IMG/VR virus record: IMGVR_UViG_3300044960_000525
Location: 1 to 63,192 of that record
DNA from: a virus
Direction: 5' to 3' (one strand)
Length of the DNA stretch: 63,192 nt
Part shown: piece by piece, positions 7,281 through 15,932 of the stretch
Numbering within the stretch: position 1 is the first letter of the stretch
Layout of the letters: each line of letters opens with the position of its first letter
The notes under the pieces: generated by a model
Told to the model about the DNA's origin: nothing
The model's database searches: none
What the model saw: the letters and a program-made list of their open reading frames with translations, nothing else
Translations under genes and position numbers: made by a program

Positions 7281-8769
7281 CGCGGCACTCATCCTGCAGC
7301 GGTCGCTCACGAATCCGGAGTTTTTTGCTCGAACGATTCTCGGTGTCTCCCTGTGGAAAACGCAGAGCGAGATTCTCAAAGCCACGTTGTCAAATCACAA
7401 ACGGGTAGCGGTAAAAGCCTGTCACGCGTCCGGCAAGTCGTTCGTGGCTGCCGTGATTGGGATGACGTTTGTGCATTTGAATATCCCGAGTGTGGTGGTG
7501 ACTACGGCTCCCACGCTTCGTCAAGTGGGAGCGGTGTTGTGGAAAGAGATTCATCGCATTTATCGAGGCGCACGAAAGCCCCTTGGGGGTCGGATGTTGC
7601 AGATGTCGTATGCGCTGGCCGACGATACGTTTATGATGGGATTGACCACCGATGATCCCAATAAATTCCAGGGATTCCACTCAGAAAACATTCTTGTCAT
7701 TGTTGATGAAGGACCGGGGGTTGAGGAAAATGTGTACGAAGCCATTGAAGGCGTCATGGCAGGAGGAAACGCGCGACTCTTGCTCCTTGGCAACCCTACG
7801 TCGCTCGAAGGGTCGTTTTATCGCGCATTTAATGATCCGGCCTATTCGCGTTTGTTCTACAAATTCACGATCTCGGCGTTCGACACCCCAAATGTGGTTG
7901 CGAAGAAAGAAATTATTCCGGGGCTGGTAACGCATCAATGGGTGAAAGAGCGACAAGCGGTTTGGGGCGTCGATCACCCGCTGTATCAAATCAAGGTCCT
8001 TGGGGAATTTCCTGGACGCGAATTCGGCGATCTTGTGATTCCACCAATTTTCATTGAGCGCGCGTTCAATGTCACGCTGAATCCGCTTCCTGACGATCCG
8101 GTCATTCTCGGTGTTGATATTGGTGAATTGGGAGGAGACGAAACGACATGTGCGCTTCGTCGCGGTCAGCGATTGTATTGGACAAAGGGATGGATTGACG
8201 CGACGCTCCCTCAGACTGTTCAACGCCTTCTTTCCATCATCAATGAGTATAAAGTCAACGAAGTCCGCATTGACAAGATTGGTGTTGGGGCTGGGGTCTA
8301 CCAAATGTTGAAAGAATTGGAAAACGAAGCCAAAGGACGATGGCGTGTGGTCGGGATTGATGTTCGTGAGAAACCTGTCAATGACGCCAAATACTACGAT
8401 TGTCGGTCAGAGATGTGGTATGAGTTTCGAGAGAATCTGCGCCATGATCGCATTGATCTCTCACAATTTATCAAGCAGACACGGGATAGCGACATTACCA
8501 TTGCCCAACTAACAACACCGAAGTTTCAACCGATGCCAAATAGTGGTCTCATCAAAGTGGAATCAAAAACAGAAATGCGCCGACGTGGTGTCGGGTCGCC
8601 AGATCGGGCCGATGCGGTTGTGCAAGCCTTTTATGATAGTTATGTGAGCAAGGAACCTATTGTGAACATCGGGAGTCCTGCGCAAATTGAAGCCATTATG
8701 AAGCAACCAAAGTGGACGGAGAGCGGAGAGGGGGGTCAAGCGCCGTGGCTAAGAACCCCATTCATGTAA
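7192..8769 (+). CDS. terL: Terminase large subunit
   Basis: About 525 aa. ATPase half: AVKACHASGKS is the deviant Walker A of TerL, ENILVIVDEGPG the Walker B with the catalytic Glu. Nuclease half: VILGVDIGELGGDET, then VNEVRIDKIGVGAGV and GSPDRADAVVQAF give the three Asp of the RNase H-like headful/cos nuclease. It cuts and pumps DNA into proheads. GTG 7192 is preferred over ATG 7177 because GAGGAG sits 8 bases before it. Confidence 0.95.
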   Translation: MKKKTPPLWPKERPLVVAPYYSGRALSKDDAALILQRSLTNPEFFARTILGVSLWKTQSEILKATLSNHKRVAVKACHASGKSFVAAVIGMTFVHLNIPSVVVTTAPTLRQVGAVLWKEIHRIYRGARKPLGGRMLQMSYALADDTFMMGLTTDDPNKFQGFHSENILVIVDEGPGVEENVYEAIEGVMAGGNARLLLLGNPTSLEGSFYRAFNDPAYSRLFYKFTISAFDTPNVVAKKEIIPGLVTHQWVKERQAVWGVDHPLYQIKVLGEFPGREFGDLVIPPIFIERAFNVTLNPLPDDPVILGVDIGELGGDETTCALRRGQRLYWTKGWIDATLPQTVQRLLSIINEYKVNEVRIDKIGVGAGVYQMLKELENEAKGRWRVVGIDVREKPVNDAKYYDCRSEMWYEFRENLRHDRIDLSQFIKQTRDSDITIAQLTTPKFQPMPNSGLIKVESKTEMRRRGVGSPDRADAVVQAFYDSYVSKEPIVNIGSPAQIEAIMKQPKWTESGEGGQAPWLRTPFM

Positions 8770-10298
8770 ACAAGCAATCACCAGTCGAGTTTCGAGAATT
8801 GGGCGTCACAGCCGTTCAAACGTCTTTTGGGACAATTTTCGATGAACGGTTGCCGAAATTGGTTGGCGTGCGCGGACGAGAGATTTATCGTCAAATGATG
8901 GATAACGATCCTGTTGTCGGCAGTATGATGTTGGCTGTTGAACAATCCATGCGATCAGTGAAATGGAAAGTGGACCCAGAAAATTCAACGGATGATGCGA
9001 AACGGGACGCTGAGTTTGTGTATCAAAACATGAACGATATGAGTCTCACGTGGCAAGATTTTATTACTGACGCCCTCTCCATGCTCGGGTACGGATGGTC
9101 CTATTTCGAGATACTCTACAAGCGTCGTGCGGGAGGCGACGAGGACGGTCCAGCGGAAATACGGTCTCGATACACCGACCGGCAAATTGGATGGAGAAAG
9201 TTTGCGATTCGGTCGCAGACGACACTAGACCATTGGGATTTGGACGATAAGGGTGGTCTTCGTGGCATGTATCAGCGAGACCCGAATACGGCGGCGCTGT
9301 ATTACATCCCAATTCAGAAATCTCTCCACTTCAAAACCAAACCGAGCGCAGGATCACCCGAAGGGCGGTCGCTTCTGCGAAATGCTTTTCGTCCGTGGTG
9401 GTTCAAAAAATATATTGAAGAAATCGAGGGGATTGGGGCTGAACGCGATCTCGCGGGGTTGCCGAAGATTATTGCTCCCAAAGGGGTAGATATTTTCAGC
9501 AAGCAGAATGAAAAATTGCTGTTTGCGTTGCAGGAACTCGTGAGAAACGTGCGTCAAGATAAATACGCGGGTATTATTCTTCCGGGAGAATATGAGTTTG
9601 AGTTAGTAGGATCGGCAGGCGCAAAGCAATTCGACACGAATCTGATTATTGCACGATACGATCAGCGAATTGCGATGACAATTCTCGCGCAGTTTATTTT
9701 GCTTGGGACAGAGCGCGTAGGATCGTATGCACTGGCCAGCCAGCAACGCGATTTGTTCACCACAGCCATCGAGGGATGGTTGTTGGTCCTCGAACAGGTT
9801 ATCAATAACTACGCGGTTGCGCGACTGATGCGCATCAACAATCGTCCGACTCGTCCGCTGATTACGCACGAGCCGGTGATTCAGCCGACGTTGCGTGAAC
9901 TGACGGATTCGTTGCGCGATCTCGATGAGCGCGGATACATTCTGCCGACCCTGGAGACAGAAAATGCGTTGCGTCGGAGGATGCTCTTGCCGCTTCGGTC
10001 GAACGACGATGACGAACGCGACGAGGAACGACCCCAGGACGTTGACAATGCGGTTGAGGAACTTCGGAGGGATGCGCTGGATGCATTTGACCGTTCGGAC
10101 AATGGGGTCCGTCTCAATGACTTGCTCCCGTATACGAAAGTGGTGAGAAAACTTGTCGAAGCCTTCGATAATGAAGATCGAGGAGTGACCCTCGCGCACA
10201 CGATGCGTGAAAAAGTGAAGCATGTCTTGCAACACAAGAACAAATTGAGCAAGCGCCAGATGCGGTCTCGACTCATGAAGGTCTTGAGCGAGGTGTGA
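8745..10298 (+). CDS. Portal protein, DUF935 (Mu gp29-like)
   Basis: About 517 aa. MMDNDPVVGSMMLAVEQSMRSVKWKV near the N-terminus (first 20: DNDPVVGSMMLAVEQSMRSV), a TDALSMLGYGWSYFEILYK stretch and later QFILLGTERVGSYALASQQ are characteristic of DUF935 phage portals. It forms the dodecameric DNA gate at the head vertex. GTG 8745 is chosen because GAGAGGGGGG lies 9 bases upstream. The C-terminal 100 residues are acidic, then basic, and probably lie inside the head. Confidence 0.9.
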   Translation: MAKNPIHVNKQSPVEFRELGVTAVQTSFGTIFDERLPKLVGVRGREIYRQMMDNDPVVGSMMLAVEQSMRSVKWKVDPENSTDDAKRDAEFVYQNMNDMSLTWQDFITDALSMLGYGWSYFEILYKRRAGGDEDGPAEIRSRYTDRQIGWRKFAIRSQTTLDHWDLDDKGGLRGMYQRDPNTAALYYIPIQKSLHFKTKPSAGSPEGRSLLRNAFRPWWFKKYIEEIEGIGAERDLAGLPKIIAPKGVDIFSKQNEKLLFALQELVRNVRQDKYAGIILPGEYEFELVGSAGAKQFDTNLIIARYDQRIAMTILAQFILLGTERVGSYALASQQRDLFTTAIEGWLLVLEQVINNYAVARLMRINNRPTRPLITHEPVIQPTLRELTDSLRDLDERGYILPTLETENALRRRMLLPLRSNDDDERDEERPQDVDNAVEELRRDALDAFDRSDNGVRLNDLLPYTKVVRKLVEAFDNEDRGVTLAHTMREKVKHVLQHKNKLSKRQMRSRLMKVLSEV

Positions 10299-10299
10299 T

Positions 10300-10986
10300 A
10301 TGCCCACCCTAGAATACATGAATAAAATCATTCAACTGTCGCAGAAATATCTGCCTCCGTGGCTCTATAAAGAACTTCATTACGCTGCGCGAGCCTATGC
10401 GGGAGGAAAATTGCGTGGACGAAAGCGCAAAGAGACTATTCAGAAACCGTATGATTCGCTTCAGGAGTTGCCGGATGCGGTGAAAAACCTTCCGAAGAAA
10501 AAGCGTCGTCAGTGGATGCATGTCTTCAATTCCGTGTATGAGCGTGTGGGAGAACAGCGAGCGCACGCAGCCGCGTGGGCAGCGGTCAATAAAGAATCTG
10601 TTGTTGGGAATTTCAGGATTATCAAAGCAGACGATGAAAAACGACTGCTCTACGGGGTCGTGTATGCTCCTCTGGAAGTGGATACGCAAAAAGACTTTGC
10701 CGAAGCCGAAGAGATTGAAAAAGCCGCGCACCAATTTTTGATCTTGTATGGTCGTGGAGAAGCGTTCATTGATGAGGGCCATAATGACAAACGAGCAGAA
10801 GCGGAACCCGTTGAGTCCTTTATTGCGCCGGTGGAGTTTACCTACGACAATGCGTCTGAGCCGTGTCCCAAAGGGTCGTGGGTGCTCGTTACCCATTTCT
10901 TGACTGATCGGGCATGGAAGCGGGCCAAGGAAGAATACGCCGGGTATAGTATGGCGGGGAAAGGAAAGCGCGAGCGAGTGACTTGA
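10300..10986 (+). CDS. ChaB-XkdF prohead protease
   Basis: 228 aa. Residues 51-99 match ChaB (SLQELPDAVKNLP...WMHVFNSVYE...AAWAAVNK). Residues 106-228 match the XkdF putative phage serine protease domain (LLYGVVYAPLEVDTQKDF, then FIDEGHNDK, then GSWVLVTHFLTDRAWKRAKE). It should mature the prohead. The XkdF motif that normally follows (EVSLVxRPAxxxxFxLxK) is missing here and begins the next gene instead, so the ancestral protein seems to have been split. Confidence 0.85.
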   Translation: MPTLEYMNKIIQLSQKYLPPWLYKELHYAARAYAGGKLRGRKRKETIQKPYDSLQELPDAVKNLPKKKRRQWMHVFNSVYERVGEQRAHAAAWAAVNKESVVGNFRIIKADDEKRLLYGVVYAPLEVDTQKDFAEAEEIEKAAHQFLILYGRGEAFIDEGHNDKRAEAEPVESFIAPVEFTYDNASEPCPKGSWVLVTHFLTDRAWKRAKEEYAGYSMAGKGKRERVT

Positions 10987-11023
10987 CGTGTTCGACTATA
11001 CTAGCCTGTAGGGAGAGAGACTA

Positions 11024-11905
11024 ATGATTACTAAACTCAAAGACATGAAAATCAACCGCGTGTCCCTGGTTCGTCGTCCGGCGATTCGTCGCCAATTTGT
11101 GCTCCGAAAATCAGCGGAAGCGGATGATGAAATCCATGAACTCGTGAAAGCCCTCCATCATCATATTGAAGCGGTCACTGAACTTCTCGGCGGCGATGAA
11201 GACATGAAAAAGAAAATCGAGCAGGTCGCAACCATGATCGAGGATGGAGGCGATCAAGCGGTTAGTCGGTTGTCGGGATTTCTCTGGCAATTGCGCGATT
11301 TGAAAACGATGTTGGAGTCTACGCTCACCAAGGATACGAACGATGAGGACAAGGAGGAGCCAGGTATGGAGAAGGGTGCCGTGAAGGAGCCTGTGAAGGA
11401 CCAGACCCAGAATGGGACACCTGCGGAAGCGCATGTCACGAAAACGGAGGTCGAAGAACTGCTCAAGTCAGAGCGTGAGGCGCGTATGAGGGCTGAGGAG
11501 CGTCTCGCAAAGATGGAGGAAGAGCGGAAGCAGGAACGCTATCTCGCCAAGGCTGCGAGTTACAAGCACCTGAATATTCCCGTTGAAGACCTTGCCCGCA
11601 TGATTCGCACCATGGATGAAGCCAATATTGATTGGGCAACGCACTTTGATCGTCTTGAAAAAGAGGCCCAGGAGTCTAAACTCATCGCTGTTAGCGGGGT
11701 TGATGGAGAAGAGACCAGGACCGTGCAGGAGGGTGAGTCGCCCTTCATGGCTGAGGTGGAGAAGCGTGTTCGGGAGCGCATTGTCAAGGGGGACACCGAT
11801 AAGCCAGAGAAGATTCGCGTGAATGTAATCGAGACACTTCAGAAAGAGAATCCCGGATTGTATTTGGAGCACATTCGTATTGTGCGTCGGCGAGGGAGGG
11901 AGTAA
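11024..11905 (+). CDS. Scaffold-like head protein carrying the XkdF C-terminal motif
   Basis: 293 aa. It starts with KINRVSLVRRPAIRRQFVLR, the usual last part of XkdF-type proteases, then has long charged coiled-coil stretches (about 35-75 and 140-190) and a C-terminal VNVIETLQKENPGLYLEHIR, as in phage scaffolds. ATG 11024 has a GGGAGAGAGA Shine-Dalgarno. It probably guides capsid assembly and is then degraded by the upstream protease. Confidence 0.75.
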   Translation: MITKLKDMKINRVSLVRRPAIRRQFVLRKSAEADDEIHELVKALHHHIEAVTELLGGDEDMKKKIEQVATMIEDGGDQAVSRLSGFLWQLRDLKTMLESTLTKDTNDEDKEEPGMEKGAVKEPVKDQTQNGTPAEAHVTKTEVEELLKSEREARMRAEERLAKMEEERKQERYLAKAASYKHLNIPVEDLARMIRTMDEANIDWATHFDRLEKEAQESKLIAVSGVDGEETRTVQEGESPFMAEVEKRVRERIVKGDTDKPEKIRVNVIETLQKENPGLYLEHIRIVRRRGRE

Positions 11906-11908
11906 GTC

Positions 11909-12277
11909 ATGGCATATGAAGCACCTGCGCCATTTCGGTATTCTGGAATTGCTGGGGGAACGGTTGCCGCCTATCGGTTCTTGCAGGATGACGGCTCAGG
12001 TCGAGTGATTCATGCGACTGGTGAAGGACAGAATATCGCCGGGGTGTCGCAGATGGCGGGAACCCTCGATACGGCCATTGAAGTGTGGGGGCCCCCGTGT
12101 GTGGTGAAGATTACTGCGAGCGGGGCGCTGGCCGCGGGGACGAAGGTGGTTCCCACGGTCGATGGAAAGGCAGCGGCGGCAGGAGCCGCGGGGACAGAAT
12201 ATTGGGGATGGTTGCTCGAAGCCTCAACCGGCGATAATCAGTTGGTGACACTCATGTTCATTCCAGGAACGGTGTAA
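11909..12277 (+). CDS. DUF2190-like head decoration protein
   Basis: 122 aa, Gly/Ala-rich beta protein between scaffold and capsid genes. GGTVAAYRFLQDDG..., then ATGEGQNIAGVSQM and PCVVKITASGALAAGTKVVP follow the DUF2190 pattern. Such proteins cap or stabilise capsids. It lies 3 bases after the previous stop. Confidence 0.75.
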   Translation: MAYEAPAPFRYSGIAGGTVAAYRFLQDDGSGRVIHATGEGQNIAGVSQMAGTLDTAIEVWGPPCVVKITASGALAAGTKVVPTVDGKAAAAGAAGTEYWGWLLEASTGDNQLVTLMFIPGTV

Positions 12278-12291
12278 GGGAGGGTATGGTG

Positions 12292-13299
12292 ATGCCGCTG
12301 ATTCGCAAAGCACAGCCTGATTTCCGAGAAGTGCATACGGATGAAGTGCTCACGAGTATCAGCGTGGCTTATCTTCCTGATCTCAATGCGGAGTTGATTT
12401 CGGGCTCCGCGTTCCCCGTGGTGTCGGTGCTTCGGGCCTCCGATAAGTACCGCGTGTACGACAAGGAAGACTTCAACAAGGCCCAGGCCCGCAAACGAGC
12501 GCCGGGAACGGAGTCGCATGGATCGGGCTATCGTGTCGGGTCCGATGTCTACTCAACAGAAGTCTTCGCGTTTCACAAAGATGTCGACGATTGGACACGT
12601 CCGAACGCTGATGGAGTGTTGGACCCAGATCGGGACGCTACGTTGTTGGTCACGCGATCCCTGTTGTTGACTCGGGAACTTGAATGGGTGAACAAGTTCT
12701 TCAAAACAGGAGTCTGGACGGGACAGGCCGATCAGACAGGGGTTGGCGCGAGTCCCGGAGCCAACCAGTTTCTTCAGTGGAACGATGCGGGGAGCGATCC
12801 AATCGCGGATATTCGTAAGGCGCGGTTGTCCATCAAGCGATCAACCGGATTTCGACCGAACACGCTCGTGCTCCAGGAGGAGGTATACGAAACGCTGCGG
12901 GAGCACCCGGATATTGTTGACCGCGTGAAATACACGCAGCGGGCGCTCGGCGATGCGTTGGGGGCGGATGTGCTTGCTGCGGCGCTCGGAGTGAGTCGGA
13001 TTCTTGTGCTCGGCACCGTTCACGCGACAGGGATCGAGCCAGGAGAATCCATGGGGTTCATGGCGGGCAAGCACGCATGGCTCGGGTATGTGGCCCCACG
13101 GCCCGGGTTGCTGGTTCCGTCAGCAGGGTACATTTTCTCCTGGCGTATCCCGAATGTGACACAGGGAGTCGATAATGTCGCCATCGAGCGGATTCGGATG
13201 CCTCATTTGAAGAGCGACCGCATCGAGGGCAATATGGCGTGGGACATGAAAGTCGTTGGTGCGGACCTGGGAGCGTTCTTCTCGACCTGTATCGCATAA
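12292..13299 (+). CDS. Major capsid protein
   Basis: 335 aa. Residues near the N-terminus (HTDEVLTSISVAYLPDLNAE), the central DRDATLLVTRSLLLTRELEW and SIKRSTGFRPNTLVLQEEVYETLREHPDI (first 20: SIKRSTGFRPNTLVLQEEVY), and a C-terminal MAWDMKVVGADLGAFFSTCIA (first 20: MAWDMKVVGADLGAFFSTCI), fit a Mu/HK97-fold coat protein of phages with DUF935 portals. ATG 12292 rather than 12286 is favoured by spacing from GGGAGGG. Position after decoration and scaffold genes supports the call. Confidence 0.85.
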   Translation: MPLIRKAQPDFREVHTDEVLTSISVAYLPDLNAELISGSAFPVVSVLRASDKYRVYDKEDFNKAQARKRAPGTESHGSGYRVGSDVYSTEVFAFHKDVDDWTRPNADGVLDPDRDATLLVTRSLLLTRELEWVNKFFKTGVWTGQADQTGVGASPGANQFLQWNDAGSDPIADIRKARLSIKRSTGFRPNTLVLQEEVYETLREHPDIVDRVKYTQRALGDALGADVLAAALGVSRILVLGTVHATGIEPGESMGFMAGKHAWLGYVAPRPGLLVPSAGYIFSWRIPNVTQGVDNVAIERIRMPHLKSDRIEGNMAWDMKVVGADLGAFFSTCIA

Positions 13300-13327
13300 A
13301 CGAACGTCCAAAGACATCATGGTGACG

Positions 13328-13348
13328 GTGAGGGCGTTATGCCCTCAC
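13328..13348 (+). terminator. Hairpin after the capsid gene, weak terminator
   Basis: 8-bp stem GTGAGGGC/GCCCTCAC with loop GTTAT. No T-run follows, so it may only attenuate or protect the abundant capsid mRNA. Confidence 0.45.
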
Positions 13349-13376
13349 TGCTCTCCATACTCAGGAGGGTGTCATC

Positions 13377-13805
13377 GTGGGTGCGCATCAAATCACAAAG
13401 TCACGTCGGCCAGTCGCGGGAGGGATTGTGCTTCCGCTGTATCACCATCTTGTCTATGTGTTTCCTACGAACGCGAGCCTTGTGGATGTGCATGGGTTTA
13501 TTGCCGATGATGACTATGAACTTGTTTCTGCGTCGGAAATTCATACCACAGCAGGCACTGATGCGGGGGCGGTGTCGCTCGACATCAAGAAATGCGTAGG
13601 CACAGAAGCCCCTGCATCGGGTGTAACGATGCTTACAAGTCCGTTTAACCTAAAAGCCACAACGCATACCGTACAACATGCGACGCTCACGACAACGGGA
13701 CAGCATCGTAAATTGACAAGAGGTGATCGTCTCGCCTTCGACTTTATTGGAACGCTCACTGCTGTTGCTGGTGTTACCGTACGAGTAACGCTCAAGCGTG
13801 TCTAA
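13377..13805 (+). CDS. Small head/virion protein, unknown family
   Basis: 142 aa; GTG start with CAGGAGGG 8 bases upstream. All-beta composition (VTMLTSPFNLKATTHTVQHA, then FIGTLTAVAGVTVRVTLKRV) resembles capsid-decorating or head-fibre proteins placed between capsid and connector genes. No family recognised. Confidence 0.65.
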   Translation: MGAHQITKSRRPVAGGIVLPLYHHLVYVFPTNASLVDVHGFIADDDYELVSASEIHTTAGTDAGAVSLDIKKCVGTEAPASGVTMLTSPFNLKATTHTVQHATLTTTGQHRKLTRGDRLAFDFIGTLTAVAGVTVRVTLKRV

Positions 13806-13838
13806 AACACGCTCAACCCACAGAAGGGGTGATATGGA

Positions 13839-14081
13839 GTGAACACAAAGAAGAAAAAGAAGAAGCGTGTGCTCCGTCACATGGTCACGAAGCCTTCGGG
13901 GATTACGTGGGAAGGAACGCATTATGCGTATGGGCAACTCCTTCCCCGAAGCGTTGTCGCGCACCCCAAGTTTCCTGTGCTGCTTCGCATTGGATATATT
14001 GCAGCAGCCGATTCTCCTCTTCGCTATGAGCGACAAATCCATCTTACTGATGAGCCGATAACGCCAACGAAGAAGGAATAA
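13839..14081 (+). CDS. Small basic head-region protein, unknown
   Basis: 80 aa beginning MNTKKKKKKRV, followed by a folded-looking region (GTHYAYGQLLPRSVVAHPKF). GTG start with AGAAGGGGTG upstream. The Lys tract could contact DNA or RNA. It sits between capsid and connector genes; no family known to me. Confidence 0.6.
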   Translation: MNTKKKKKKRVLRHMVTKPSGITWEGTHYAYGQLLPRSVVAHPKFPVLLRIGYIAAADSPLRYERQIHLTDEPITPTKKE

Positions 14082-14085
14082 GTAG

Positions 14086-14514
14086 ATGTCTGTGCTTGGG
14101 GTCTGGGACTACAATCCTGATTTGTCGCGTCCACTGGATCGTCTTCGATTTGAAGTCGGAGACGTGTTCAGCACGCGACAACTGCTGTCGAATGAAGAAA
14201 TTACGTATTTGTTGACCGTATACGGAGACAGTGGCGACGGATTCCTTGAAGCCTGTGCGCAAGCGTGCGAGAAAATTGCCCATCGCGTTGCGGGTGATCC
14301 GAATTTTCAGCGTGGAAGTTGGCGTCAGGACCGCAACGCTGTTGTGCAAAATTATCTTGCGATGGCAGAGCGGTTTCGCTTGCGTCGCGGGAGCGGGGTT
14401 GTGTTTACCAGCACGACTCCATCCGTGAAACCGTATTTTGACGTGGGGATGCACGATTTCCCCAACACGCCCCCGACGATGAGTAGAGACGACGAACCGG
14501 ATTTCCGCCCATGA
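14086..14514 (+). CDS. Head-tail connector (gp6/gp15-type)
   Basis: 142 aa, helical: RFEVGDVFSTRQLLSNEEITYLLTVYGD (first 20: RFEVGDVFSTRQLLSNEEIT), then FLEACAQACEKIAHRVAGDP. This is the familiar pattern of phage head completion proteins, which attach under the portal. Overlaps the next gene by ATGA. Confidence 0.75.
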   Translation: MSVLGVWDYNPDLSRPLDRLRFEVGDVFSTRQLLSNEEITYLLTVYGDSGDGFLEACAQACEKIAHRVAGDPNFQRGSWRQDRNAVVQNYLAMAERFRLRRGSGVVFTSTTPSVKPYFDVGMHDFPNTPPTMSRDDEPDFRP

Positions 14515-14864
14515 TTCTGTATGGGGTTCTCGAAAGCGAAATTACTCGATTCAACGTGTATCGGAAAACCGGGCACGCAGAAGATGTCGATAATCCCGTT
14601 GAACGGGACGTTCGCATTTTGGAAGGGATTCCCATGCTGGTGGAACCCCTGAATCCAGTATCGCCGTTCACGGTAACATTCCAGACCACGCACCGGATTC
14701 ATAGCGACTATCGAGACGATTTGCGGAGCGAAGATCGTTTGGTTGAATTGGATCATCGCGGACGAGAAACGTCCACGCGCTACACCATCAAATACATTCA
14801 CTCATTCAAACCGCATCATTTGGAACTCTATGTGGCGCTCGATTCTCAGCCGCTGGTGCTGTAA
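14511..14864 (+). CDS. Head-tail adaptor/stopper-like protein
   Basis: 117 aa, beta-rich. MLVEPLNPVSPFTVTFQTTHRI followed by RLVELDHRGRETSTRYTIKYI (first 20: RLVELDHRGRETSTRYTIKY) and HHLELYVALD fits head-closure proteins (the SPP1 gp16 class), and the order connector, this gene, HK97 gp10-like agrees. Confidence 0.65.
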   Translation: MILYGVLESEITRFNVYRKTGHAEDVDNPVERDVRILEGIPMLVEPLNPVSPFTVTFQTTHRIHSDYRDDLRSEDRLVELDHRGRETSTRYTIKYIHSFKPHHLELYVALDSQPLVL

Positions 14865-14867
14865 ATC

Positions 14868-15311
14868 ATGTTCGAGATCACTATCGAGGTCAATATGGAG
14901 TATCTCCACCAGCGTCTCCAGCGGGTGAGTCGGAGTCTTCGTGAAGAACTCGCTCGTCTCGTCACGGAAATCAGTGAAACGGGACTCGCGCGTATTCAGC
15001 GTATGCTCTCTGGTGAGCGGCTTCAACGGCGGTCAGGGCGTCTCTTCAGCGCATGGCACATTGTTCGTGAAACCGTATTGCGTGCGCGTATTCGTCCCGA
15101 TCCGCGGGTCCGATACGCGCTCATCCATGAAACAGGCGGTGTGATTGTTCCTCGGCGCGCTCCCTATTTGACCTTTCAAATTGATGGACGATGGGTGCGG
15201 ACGACACGAGTCGTGATTCCCGCACGGCACTATGTGCGCGATAGCATACGTGAATTGAAAATTGCACTCAACAATAAAGCCATTGTCGCCATTCGCCGGA
15301 TCATTGATTGA
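14868..15311 (+). CDS. HK97 gp10-like tail completion protein
   Basis: 147 aa. ETGLARIQRMLSGERLQRRSGRLFSAWHI, then RVRYALIHETGGVIVPRRAPYLTF: the RSGRL..S and YA.iHE.GG.i.pr.a.yL phrases are hallmarks of the HK97 gp10 family, which joins the tail to the head. Confidence 0.9.
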   Translation: MFEITIEVNMEYLHQRLQRVSRSLREELARLVTEISETGLARIQRMLSGERLQRRSGRLFSAWHIVRETVLRARIRPDPRVRYALIHETGGVIVPRRAPYLTFQIDGRWVRTTRVVIPARHYVRDSIRELKIALNNKAIVAIRRIID

Positions 15312-15337
15312 GGAAAAATATGCGTCAGAGGCTCGTT

Positions 15338-15435
15338 GTTCCTCTGGGGGGGTATCGAGGACCGGGGTCCCCCTCCAGAATCGCTCCTAGGGGCTCCTGG
15401 AGGCTCTAGCGGGGCTTCTAGAAGGGGGTCTGGAC
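15338..15435 (+). repeat. Dispersed G/C-rich element, copy 3
   Basis: G-run/C-run arm 15344-15376, then core AGAATCGCTCCTAGGGGCTC (15377-15396), ending GGGGCTTCTAGAAGGGGGTC. AGAAGGGGG acts as Shine-Dalgarno for the GTG at 15436. The element occupies the whole intergenic gap. Confidence 0.85.
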
Positions 15436-15903
15436 GTGCCCGCGACCGATTCGCTCTGGGTCCACGTCGAAGATCGGATTCGTGACATTGTGCGCACGGT
15501 GTTCCCAGACCAAACCTATGTGGTCGGGCAAACAGGCGCACGGGCCAAAGAATACGCGGAAGTGGGGAGTCCCCCCGACACCGTGATTACGCAACGATGG
15601 GTCACGATTTCAGGCGGACAATCACACCAGACCCTGTCGTATCTCGTACAGGTCGAGATCAATGTGCAGTACGATGACAAACAGCCCCATCTCACACGAT
15701 GGCGAGCGATGAATCTCACGCAACAGGTGATCAATGCGTGTTTTGAAGCCTGGAAACTCGACCCGTCAATGGGAAATACCGTGCTCATGCCGGAGGGAAT
15801 TCGGGTGACGGGGCCGCGGATGACAACGCCGCGAGAGACCGAACGCATTGATTGGACTGTTACAATGGTAATAGAACTAATGGGACGATTTTTCAACGTC
15901 TAA
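15436..15903 (+). CDS. Tail terminator/minor tail protein
   Basis: 155 aa, GTG start supplied with its ribosome site by the dispersed element. EDRIRDIVRTVFPDQTYVVG, then QTLSYLVQVEINVQYDDKQP and IDWTVTMVIELMGRFFNV look like gpU/gp17-type tail terminators (alpha/beta, about 150 aa) encoded between gp10-like and tube genes. Confidence 0.65.
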   Translation: MPATDSLWVHVEDRIRDIVRTVFPDQTYVVGQTGARAKEYAEVGSPPDTVITQRWVTISGGQSHQTLSYLVQVEINVQYDDKQPHLTRWRAMNLTQQVINACFEAWKLDPSMGNTVLMPEGIRVTGPRMTTPRETERIDWTVTMVIELMGRFFNV

Positions 15904-15932
15904 TCTAGACATGTTCAGGAAGGAGTAGGGCC

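Noticed and set aside
10985-11002. Promoter TTGACG...TATACT before the scaffold gene
   Set aside because: Only 8 bases separate the two boxes and no -35 fits at 16-18 bases from TATACT.
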